A DNA stretch of 19,368 nt from Chloroflexota bacterium (GTDB lineage Bacteria > Chloroflexota > Dehalococcoidia > SHYB01 > JACPQI01). This document shows positions 1 to 5,945 of this stretch, in pieces. The stretch is from the NCBI GenBank assembly GCA_016190545.1, contig JACPQI010000078.1, positions 1-19,368 on the forward strand, in the 5' to 3' direction. Both the position numbers and the translations under genes were made by a program. How positions within the stretch are numbered: the stretch's first letter is position 1; every line of letters starts with the position of its first letter. The notes under the pieces were generated by a model. The model did not search any database. It worked only from the letters and a program-made list of their open reading frames with translations, and was not told the origin of the DNA.

Positions 1-163
1 CGGTAGCGTAGTCGGGCGGAGCGTACCAATGCTGGGAGTGGTAGACGCCAGGAACGCCGCCGTGCAGCGCCGGGCGGTAGCGAGCGTCGGCCCAGGCAGC
101 GAAGTCGCGGCGCCGGTGCGGCTCGCTGTGCCAGAAGGCCGGGTGTACGCCGGTAAGCTTCAT
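1..163 (-). CDS. Dimeric alpha/beta-barrel (EthD-like) protein, N-terminal part, cut by window edge
   Basis: Partial gene; the 3' end lies outside the window. About 54 residues can be read from ATG at 163, beginning MKLTGVHPAFWH and reaching HSQHWYAPPDY at the edge. The next gene has FHSQRWVAPPDY at the equivalent place, and both share a W-x(n)-D-x-R-P segment, so the two are tandem paralogues. Only 11 bases separate this ATG from the stop of the upstream paralogue. A TTG at 178-176 overlapping that stop is an alternative start that would add five residues. The Shine-Dalgarno is weak, so translational coupling is likely. Catalytic function is unknown. The EthD-like assignment rests on the longer paralogue and is tentative. 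Confidence 0.7.
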   Translation of the reverse strand, partial: MKLTGVHPAFWHSEPHRRRDFAAWADARYRPALHGGVPGVYHSQHWYAPPDYAT

Positions 164-174
164 CTTCAGGACGT

Positions 175-921
175 TCAATCGTAGAAGTCGTACTGGCCGG
201 GCGTGATGGGCCGGTAGAGGCTGAGGATGAGGTTGCGCCTCACCCCATCCAGGTTGTCAAGATAGTGGCCCTTGGCTCTCCATTGAGGGGAGTTTTTTCG
301 TATCTCTTCCATCACCTGCAGTGGGTCGCCGTCCAGGTAATGAAGCTTGAGGTAGATGTGATGGTCCTCCTCCTTCATTGGCATGAACTTGAAGGCGGCC
401 ATCACGCCCTTGCAGGACAGCACGTCCGGGACGTGGACCATCTCGTCCCACTGGGCGTATTCGTCCCGGCGCTTCATGTCGATGACCTCGCCCAGGACGG
501 CTATGATACCCTTGTGCGGACTGACGGGCACCGCGTCCGCCGATAGGGCCAGGCCGGGGCGGACCTGGGCCGATACGAAATGCATGCGGTCGCGCCACAC
601 CGCCGTGAAGTCGCGGTCAATGGGGCCGCAGCGGCCCAGCACGCGAAGCTTCTCCCGGACCACCGTCATGTCGTAGGCGAGTTGCTCCGCCGTGGCGGTG
701 CTCCAGTACATGGCGAAGTACTGGCCGCCGCCTTTGGGCAGGTTGACCGCGCCGCGCAGCTTCACGTAGTCCGGCGGCGCCACCCAGCGCTGCGAGTGGA
801 AGATGTGGGGAATGGGGCCGTGGTTCTCGGGGCGGTGGTCGTAGTCGTGCCAGGTGTTGAAGGCCTTATGGTGTCCTGGATCGCTGTGAAGGAAGCCCGC
901 AAAGACTGACTTGACCTTCAT
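175..921 (-). CDS. Dimeric alpha/beta-barrel (EthD-like) protein
   Basis: 248 residues from ATG 921. GGGAGG lies 5 bases upstream, and a TTGCCA-17-TACAAT promoter (949-977) sits inside the longer possible ORF, so a start at 1005 is ruled out. Two ferredoxin-like halves are suggested: residues about 1-110 (MKVKSVFAGF, then TWHDYDHRPENHG) and about 135-248 (KGIIAVLGEVIDM, then YAQWDEMVHVPDV). Each half carries a W/Y-x(n)-H-x-P-(E/D) signature like that of EthD and related dimeric barrel proteins. No cofactor motif is visible. It is followed after 11 bases by a paralogue and preceded by a SnoaL-like gene. Such small barrels often act as accessory or cofactor-free enzymes on aromatic or polyketide-like substrates; here that is inference. 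The fold is fairly likely, the reaction unknown. Confidence 0.72.
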   Translation of the reverse strand: MKVKSVFAGFLHSDPGHHKAFNTWHDYDHRPENHGPIPHIFHSQRWVAPPDYVKLRGAVNLPKGGGQYFAMYWSTATAEQLAYDMTVVREKLRVLGRCGPIDRDFTAVWRDRMHFVSAQVRPGLALSADAVPVSPHKGIIAVLGEVIDMKRRDEYAQWDEMVHVPDVLSCKGVMAAFKFMPMKEEDHHIYLKLHYLDGDPLQVMEEIRKNSPQWRAKGHYLDNLDGVRRNLILSLYRPITPGQYDFYD

Positions 922-948
922 GAATGCCTCCCGTGCGAAAGTCGCCGT

Positions 949-977
949 ATTGTAGCATGGTGCTGGGCGCGTGGCAA
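949..977 (-). promoter_or_regulatory. Sigma-70-type promoter for the EthD-like pair
   Basis: On the minus strand, TTGCCA (977-972), a 17-base spacer and TACAAT (954-949). The predicted start near 942 gives a leader of about 20 bases with a good Shine-Dalgarno before ATG 921. The EthD-like pair can therefore be transcribed independently of the upstream SnoaL-like gene. Confidence 0.6.
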
Positions 978-1016
978 CCGCTGGTTGGAGTCGGCTACGC
1001 GCCATGACGCGCGGCG

Positions 1017-1520
1017 TTACCTACCCTGGGCCTGGAGCATGCTTGCCATGCGGGCGCTGTAGCCGGCGCGGGCTTCCGGCTCGATGATGCGCTCCCGCAA
1101 GCGCCATTTCCCATCCCTTCCCTTTACCAGCAGGTCACGATAGCGACCGAAGGAGCGCACAATAGGAGCGCCCTCGGCATCCCGCAAGAAGACCCAGAAG
1201 CTCTCTGCGGAGGCGGTGTTGCCGTTGACCTTGATGAGGGGGTTCAGGAGCAGGTGCTTTTGCCACCTCTTGAGGGGAGCGATGTCAGCGAAGTGCTTCG
1301 CAAGAGCAACCCGGCCTTCGTGATGGTCCTCCTTGCCCTGCCCGCGCCACCGGTGCTCGATAACGCCGTCGACGGTGAAGCAATCGAGAAAGTCGGCCTT
1401 TCTCCCGTAGTCGATACTGTGGGCGTAGGTATACATAGTGTCCATGATCGCTAACCTGTCTTCAATCGCCTTCAAGCGGGCTGCCGGGTCCGTTCCTGCG
1501 GATTGTTGTCGACTGGCCAT
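1017..1520 (-). CDS. SnoaL-like (NTF2-fold) domain protein
   Basis: 167 residues. It starts at ATG 1520 with AAAGGAGAG about 6 bases upstream. The pattern is typical of SnoaL-like/NTF2-fold proteins: an N-terminal helix (LKAIEDRLAIMDTMYTYAHSID), then F-x-D-C-F-T-V-D-G-V-I-E, a G-R-x-A-L-A-K-H-F segment, and C-terminal strands with S-F-G-R-Y-R-D and W-R-L-R-E-R. Family members include ring-hydroxylating dioxygenase beta subunits, polyketide cyclases and small dehydratases or isomerases, so the reaction cannot be assigned. No alpha-subunit oxygenase is present. It lies 95 bases upstream of the EthD-like pair on the same strand, suggesting related substrates. Family call strong, function open. 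Confidence 0.82.
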   Translation of the reverse strand: MASRQQSAGTDPAARLKAIEDRLAIMDTMYTYAHSIDYGRKADFLDCFTVDGVIEHRWRGQGKEDHHEGRVALAKHFADIAPLKRWQKHLLLNPLIKVNGNTASAESFWVFLRDAEGAPIVRSFGRYRDLLVKGRDGKWRLRERIIEPEARAGYSARMASMLQAQGR

Positions 1521-1553
1521 GCGCTCTCCTTTCAGCGTCGTGAGGTGCGTCCC

Positions 1554-1582
1554 ATTCTACAGGACGACTCCGGTCTTGTGAA
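1554..1582 (-). promoter_or_regulatory. Promoter of the SnoaL-like gene
   Basis: On the minus strand, TTCACA (1582-1577), 17 bases, then TAGAAT (1559-1554). The predicted leader is about 26 bases and contains the AAAGGAGAG ribosome site. It diverges from the repeat-controlled promoter at 1625-1690, so the two could share a regulator. Confidence 0.55.
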
Positions 1583-1624
1583 CAGGCGGGTGGACGAGTG
1601 GCGCTGGACGCTGGCTGGGCAGCT

Positions 1625-1690
1625 TTTTCAGGCGCTTTTCAGTAGAGCCCATGGAGTTTTCAGGGCGTGTTCAGGGCGATGTGGTATTAT
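1625..1690 (+). promoter_or_regulatory. Phased TTTTCAG direct repeats with a -10 box (Pho-box-like promoter)
   Basis: Four direct repeats: TTTTCAG at 1625-1631, 1636-1642 and 1657-1663, and TGTTCAG at 1668-1674. Start-to-start spacings are 11, 21 and 11 bases, so all lie on one face of the helix. TATTAT at 1685-1690 begins 10 bases after the last repeat, and there is no recognisable -35. Tandem 11-base half-sites replacing the -35 box are the known architecture of PhoB/PhoP-activated promoters; GTTCA-type repeats occur in actinobacterial PHO boxes. The repeats are seen directly; the link to phosphate control is inference. An unrelated OmpR-family regulator could use the same layout. Confidence 0.5.
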
Positions 1691-1749
1691 GGCAAGCTAA
1701 CGTACCAGGTAGACGGAGCGCCCGAAAAGGCCTAGAAGCGGGTACAGCG

Positions 1750-2886
1750 ATGATGAGGAACGGGAAAAGCGACACGACCGCGCAAGCCTGCCAGCGCGTA
1801 TGGCGGGTTATTGAGCAGCGCCAGCGCTTTGTCCTGACAACCCACGTCTATCCGGATGGGGACGGTTTGGGGGCCGAAGCGGCGATGGCCGAGGCGCTGC
1901 TCCAGCTTGGGAAACGGGTGGATGTTATCAACAGCGACCCGACGCCGCCCCACTGCCAGTTCATCGCCGGAACCGAAGCCTTCCAGGTCTACCAGCCGCG
2001 ACGGCACGACCACGTGCTGGCGCAGGCCGATGTCATCATGCTCCTCGATGCGGCGAACCCCGGCAGGACAGGCCGACTCGCGCCAGCCCTGGCGAAATAC
2101 TCCACCGGCGAGACCGTGATGATAGACCACCACGCGGACAGCGGGTGGGCCCGAGTGGAGCTTCACCGACCGGACGCCTGCTCGGCGTGCGAGGCGATGG
2201 TGGACCTGCTGCGATATATGCCGGTGCGGATCACGCCTTCCATGGCCGAAGCCTTGTACACAGGCATCGTCTTCGACACCCAGGGCTTCCGCATCCCCGA
2301 CACCTCGCCACGGATTCATCGCATAGCGGCGGAGCTCCTGGAGGCCGGCGCCTCGGTGGAGAGAGTCCAACAGTCCCTGTTCGCCTCCTGGCCCGTGGGC
2401 CGCCTGCGGCTCCTCGCCCACTTCCTGAGCGGGCTGCACACCGCTGCAAAAGGGCGATTGGTGTGGGGCGCCATCACTCTCGACGACCTCCGCCGCTGGC
2501 GGCAGACGCCAGCCGCCCTGGAGGGCTTCGCCTCTCAGGCCCTGACCGTAGCCGGGGCTGAACTGGCTGTGCTGTTCCATGAGACGGAGCCGAATACCGT
2601 GCGGCTCAGCTTTCGGTCGCGCGGCGGTGTGACGGTGGAGCAGTTGGCGCGCTCCTTTGGCGGCGGGGGCCTCCCGTGCGCTGCGGGGGCGCGAACGACC
2701 GGCCGACTCTCCACTGTGCAGCGAAAGGTGTTGCGCCAGGCAGTTGAGACCTTGCATAATGGGGTCGCTGGCGCACATGGCGGTCAGGACGCCGTCTCTT
2801 CCGCCACGTTACCCGCCAAGTCTACGAATAGCAGGCCATCGCTACGGGACCTCGCCGCCCTGAGAAACCGGACGAGGGCCGTGTGA
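1750..2886 (+). CDS. DHH/DHHA1 family phosphoesterase (NrnA-like)
   Basis: 378 residues from ATG 1750 (or 1753). Earlier in-frame starts fall upstream of the predicted promoter. The ribosome site is poor. The family splits nano-RNA and/or 3'-phosphoadenosine 5'-phosphate (PAP) using Mn ions in the cytoplasm. Motifs: H32-x3-D36-x-D38 (THVYPDGDG), a second-motif aspartate in LLDAANPGRTG, D126-H127-H128, TGIVFDTQGFR, and a C-terminal DHHA1 domain with SFRSRG and FGGGGL. The usual GGGH histidine that contacts substrate is replaced by L308 (GGGGLPCAAG), which is unusual. A Ser/Arg-rich tail of about 50 residues follows. Phased direct repeats lie immediately upstream. Family certain; NrnA-type substrate likely but weakened by the missing histidine. 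Confidence 0.88.
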   Translation: MMRNGKSDTTAQACQRVWRVIEQRQRFVLTTHVYPDGDGLGAEAAMAEALLQLGKRVDVINSDPTPPHCQFIAGTEAFQVYQPRRHDHVLAQADVIMLLDAANPGRTGRLAPALAKYSTGETVMIDHHADSGWARVELHRPDACSACEAMVDLLRYMPVRITPSMAEALYTGIVFDTQGFRIPDTSPRIHRIAAELLEAGASVERVQQSLFASWPVGRLRLLAHFLSGLHTAAKGRLVWGAITLDDLRRWRQTPAALEGFASQALTVAGAELAVLFHETEPNTVRLSFRSRGGVTVEQLARSFGGGGLPCAAGARTTGRLSTVQRKVLRQAVETLHNGVAGAHGGQDAVSSATLPAKSTNSRPSLRDLAALRNRTRAV

Positions 2887-2934
2887 CCGTCCACGTGTAG
2901 AGCCGTTGGAACACACCGCCACGGAGGGAGATGC

Positions 2935-3189
2935 ATGGCCCCTCGCCTGTCAAATCAAGGGCCTGCGGTCAGCGCCTGGAGCACGCGGACCGGGAACGAT
3001 CCGTCGACGGTGGACGTGTGCCAGAACTGCGTGGATGACGTGCTGGGCGATCCAACGCCCGAAGGCTGGCTGAGCGGCGACAGGGAGCCGCAGGGCGCGC
3101 TGTTCGAAGCGCCGCGCCATCCACCCTACGATGGGAGAAACCACAGGTGCAAGCGGTGCGGCCACCCGCTTTACGCCCGCGATCATTGA
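2935..3189 (+). CDS. Small putative zinc-binding protein with two CxxC pairs
   Basis: 84 residues. It starts at ATG 2935 behind a strong GGAGGGAG, 48 bases after the DHH gene stop, so co-transcription is plausible. C29-x2-C32 (VCQNC) and C72-x2-C75 (HRCKRCGHPL) could bind one zinc ion in a ribbon with a long loop. The loop is Pro/Gly/Asp-rich and probably flexible. There is no signal peptide or membrane segment. I do not recognise the family. Minus-strand ORFs over the same DNA have no ribosome site and were not called. Existence likely; function unknown. Confidence 0.65.
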   Translation: MAPRLSNQGPAVSAWSTRTGNDPSTVDVCQNCVDDVLGDPTPEGWLSGDREPQGALFEAPRHPPYDGRNHRCKRCGHPLYARDH

Positions 3190-3213
3190 CCTCCTCCAGG
3201 CCCGCACGTTCTG

Positions 3214-3242
3214 TTGACAAGCCCTTTCCTACGCCATACTAT
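3214..3242 (+). promoter_or_regulatory. Near-consensus sigma-70 promoter for the aminotransferase/oxidoreductase run
   Basis: TTGACA (3214-3219), a 17-base spacer and TACTAT (3237-3242). This is the closest match to consensus in the window. Transcription would start near 3249, giving a leader of about 55 bases before ATG 3305. It begins 25 bases after the stop of the CxxC protein gene and separates the two units. Confidence 0.7.
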
Positions 3243-3304
3243 CAGGCACGTGGCATGAGCCAGGCCACACCCCCAACCTGCTTCTTGAAAGGAAACGCAC
3301 AGTC

Positions 3305-4639
3305 ATGACAGGACACCCGCCGGCAGCCGACACCAAGAGGTTTCTCGCCGCCGCCGAGGAGCGCTACAAGACAGCCACGCCGCGCTCCCGCCGAGCCTAC
3401 GAGCGGACCAGCAGTATCGTCCCCAGCGGCAGTCCGGCTGGCATCGCTTTTGTGCGGCCACACCCCCTTTATATCCGCCGGGGCGAAGGCTGCTATGTCT
3501 ACGATGTCGACGGGCGGCAGATTGTGGACCTGCTGTATGGCGACTGGATCCTTCCGGTGGGCCACAACCACCCGAAGATACGGGCGGCCATCGCCGAGCA
3601 ACTTCAACATGGGACAACCTTCGGCACGCCGGTCGCGGACCTGGTCTACAGGCACGCCAGCATGCTCCAGCAACGCATGCCTTCGCTGGAGCAACTCCGC
3701 TACAGCAACTCGGGTACGGAGGCCACCCTGGCCGCTGTCCGGCTGGCGCGGGCCTTCACCAAGAAGCCCAAGATCGCCAAGTGGGACGGCGCCTACCACG
3801 GCACCCACGACAGTGTGACCATCGCCAACGGGCGCAGCAACGTCGGTCTGCTGCCCGGCGTCGCCGAGAACGTTGTGCTGCTGCCCTTCAACAACGCCAA
3901 GGCCTGCGAAGAGATCATCGAGCGGGAAAAGGACAAGCTCGCAGCGGTTATTGTGGAGCCCATGATGTGCACCAACGGCATGATCCCGCCCCTGCCCGGC
4001 TTCCACAAGCGCATCCGCGAGGTCACCAAGCGTTGCGGCGTGCTCCTCATCTTCGACGAAGTCGTCACCTTTACCCTGGCCCGAGGCGGCGCGCAGGAAT
4101 TGTTTGGCATCGCGCCCGACCTCACTACCCTGGGCAAAGCGATTGGCGGCGGCCTGCCCCTCGGGGCCTATGGCGGCCGCGCCGACATCATGGGCCTCAT
4201 GGACCCGGCGCAGCCCGGAGGCGCGGTGGTGGCGCATGGCGGCACCACCGGCGGCCATCCACTCTCTCTGGCGGCGGGCATCGCCCATCTGAAGCTGCTC
4301 ACGCCTGCCGCCTTTCGCAAGCTGCACGCCCTCGGCGACCGCGCCCGCGAAGGCATCGCCGCAGTCGCCCGAAAGTACGAGGTGCCGTTGCAGGTCACCG
4401 GCATGGGGCACTTCTTCGCTCTCCATTGGACACCCAATAAGGTGGTGGATTACGCCGGCGCCGCCAGCTCCGACCACGAAGTGATCAGAGGCATCGTTTT
4501 GGGGCTGCGGGCCAGGGGGTTCATGCCATTTGCCCGCGGCACCGGCTACCTGTGCACGGCCATGACCACGAAGCACATTGACCGGCTAGTGGCAGCGCTG
4601 GAGGACACACTGCTGGAGAGCGGGCTGGCGGGCCGATAG
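3305..4639 (+). CDS. GSAM-like class-III PLP-dependent aminotransferase
   Basis: 444 residues from ATG 3305, with GAAAGGA about 10 bases upstream. Fold-type I PLP enzyme of the glutamate-1-semialdehyde aminomutase/class-III aminotransferase group. Visible: a substrate-entry strand (YVYDVDGRQIVDLLYG), the phosphate-binding NSGTEA motif, the WDGAYHGTHD loop, D251 in LIFDEVVT (contacts the pyridine nitrogen) and Schiff-base lysine K278 in TLGKAIGGGLPLGAYGG. Length fits the family (about 425-450). No other tetrapyrrole gene is nearby. FDEVVTFTLA also departs from the FDEVMTGFR usual in HemL, so a catabolic aminotransferase or aminomutase is more likely than haem synthesis. An LLM oxidoreductase follows on the same strand after 94 bases with no obvious promoter between them. 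Confidence 0.85.
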   Translation: MTGHPPAADTKRFLAAAEERYKTATPRSRRAYERTSSIVPSGSPAGIAFVRPHPLYIRRGEGCYVYDVDGRQIVDLLYGDWILPVGHNHPKIRAAIAEQLQHGTTFGTPVADLVYRHASMLQQRMPSLEQLRYSNSGTEATLAAVRLARAFTKKPKIAKWDGAYHGTHDSVTIANGRSNVGLLPGVAENVVLLPFNNAKACEEIIEREKDKLAAVIVEPMMCTNGMIPPLPGFHKRIREVTKRCGVLLIFDEVVTFTLARGGAQELFGIAPDLTTLGKAIGGGLPLGAYGGRADIMGLMDPAQPGGAVVAHGGTTGGHPLSLAAGIAHLKLLTPAAFRKLHALGDRAREGIAAVARKYEVPLQVTGMGHFFALHWTPNKVVDYAGAASSDHEVIRGIVLGLRARGFMPFARGTGYLCTAMTTKHIDRLVAALEDTLLESGLAGR

Positions 4640-4733
4640 TCAAAGATGACTTCACTCAAGAGAACGCGGCCTGGCCTGACACCGCCGATTGCCGCGCCCG
4701 CACCGGAGCCGACTTTGGACTGAGAGGTTAACC

Positions 4734-5723
4734 ATGCGTTTCGGCATCATGCTTCGCAACATCAACCCCATGCCCGTGGCAGAAGCAAGGAATTACTTCC
4801 TGGAGTACGTGCGGATGGGAGAAGAGCTCGGCTACGAATTGGCCTGGCTGGCGGACCATATCCTGTCCATCGACAACAGCAACTCCTCCTACCCCTATAA
4901 CCGAGAGGGCCGCTTCGTCTATAGCGATCCCCAGAACGCCTATTGGGAGCCCCTCACCGTTATGGCAGCCCTTTCTGCCGTCACCACGCGCATCCGGTTC
5001 GCCACCGGCGTCCTCGTCCTCCCGCTCCGGCACCCTATCTACACCGCCAAGGTGGTCGCCACCGTGGACTGCCTTTCCAACGGGCGGGTGGTTCTGGGAG
5101 TAGGGCCAGGCTGGCTCAAGGAGGAGATGCAGCTTCTGGGCGCGCCAACCACGGAGCGCCACGGCGCCCTCACAGACGAGCACATCCGTATCTTCAAAGA
5201 GCTATGGACAAAGGACAGCCCCCACTTCGAGGGTACCTGGTACCGCTTCTCCGGGTTCACCTTCACCCCGAAGCCGGTGCAGAAGCCGCACCCGCCTATC
5301 TGGGTCGGGGGCATAAGCGAGGCGGCGCTGCGGCGGACGGCCCGCCTGGGCAACGGCTGGCGTTCCCCGGGGCAGACAGTGGACAAGGAGCGCGCCTCCA
5401 TCGAGCGCTTGCGACAACTGTGCGCCGCCGAGGGCCGCCCCTTCCACGAACTGGCCCTGAGCACCAGCGTCCGCCTCGTTATCGACAAGGACGCCAAGGG
5501 CGGGGGAGAGGCCGAGTTCTCCTACGTGGGCGATAGTATCTCGCCCACCTACCGAGGAAATCCGGACCAGCTCGCCCGCTCTCTCAAGCGCTACCAGGAC
5601 ATCGGCATCGGGCACTTATGCGGACACTACGCCGTGCAAGGCGGGAAGCCCGGCCCAGCGGGAAGCATCCAGGCCGCCGAAATCCTGGCCAAAGAGGTCA
5701 TTCCCCAGGTCGCCCGGGCCTAG
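4734..5723 (+). CDS. LLM-class oxidoreductase, probably F420-dependent
   Basis: 329 residues from ATG 4734, with GAGAGG 6-7 bases upstream; this agrees with the usual MRFGI N-terminus and removes 15 spurious residues. Luciferase-like TIM barrel. Features: MGEELGYELAWLADHIL, then VLVLPLRHPIYTAKVVATVDCLSNGRVVLGVGPGW (read in parts), the W-x-E-E-M-Q-L-L-G helix, and the KPVQKPHPPIWVGG signature typical of the TIGR03619-like F420 subfamily. FMN cannot be excluded from sequence. No F420 biosynthesis gene is in the window. It is probably co-transcribed with the aminotransferase and may oxidise or reduce a related intermediate. Confidence 0.86.
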   Translation: MRFGIMLRNINPMPVAEARNYFLEYVRMGEELGYELAWLADHILSIDNSNSSYPYNREGRFVYSDPQNAYWEPLTVMAALSAVTTRIRFATGVLVLPLRHPIYTAKVVATVDCLSNGRVVLGVGPGWLKEEMQLLGAPTTERHGALTDEHIRIFKELWTKDSPHFEGTWYRFSGFTFTPKPVQKPHPPIWVGGISEAALRRTARLGNGWRSPGQTVDKERASIERLRQLCAAEGRPFHELALSTSVRLVIDKDAKGGGEAEFSYVGDSISPTYRGNPDQLARSLKRYQDIGIGHLCGHYAVQGGKPGPAGSIQAAEILAKEVIPQVARA

Positions 5724-5753
5724 CGAGGCTAGTATGGGTAGCGAAATAGGCTG

Positions 5754-5890
5754 CATAGAACACCATCTCGTCATTGCGAGTCCGCCGAAGGCGGGCGTGG
5801 CAATCTGGCGGGGATGGGCGCACTATCCCACCGCCAGATTGCTTCGCTCGCAGTCTCGCTCGCAACGGCAGCACCGCAAGGTTTAGGGCG
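5754..5890. repeat. Dispersed palindromic element, CGTCATTGCGAG type, copy 1
   Basis: A large imperfect inverted repeat in the gap between the LLM and old-yellow-enzyme genes. The left arm begins CGTCATTGCGAG at 5769 and runs through GGCAATCTGGCGG. The right arm CCGCCAGATTGCTTCGCTCGC (read in parts) is degenerate at its end (near 5861-5870), where CGCAATGACG has become CGCAACGGCA. The reverse complement matches copy 2 (13990-14116), including TAGAACACC- and GTTTAGGG-like outer flanks. It encodes no protein. It could form a long hairpin in RNA or a cruciform in DNA. Confidence 0.8.
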
Positions 5891-5945
5891 CAGTACTAGG
5901 CTCTGTAACTGACCCTGCACGCCCGCACATGACAGAGGAGGATAC

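Noticed and set aside
2950..3220. Minus-strand ORFs of 83-85 residues over the CxxC protein gene
   Set aside because: No ribosome site, Arg/Pro-rich shadow composition. The plus-strand ORF has a strong Shine-Dalgarno and two CxxC pairs.
3242..4576. 444-residue minus-strand ORF opposite the aminotransferase
   Set aside because: It is a His/Gly/Asp-rich shadow of the PLP enzyme, which has all family motifs on the plus strand.
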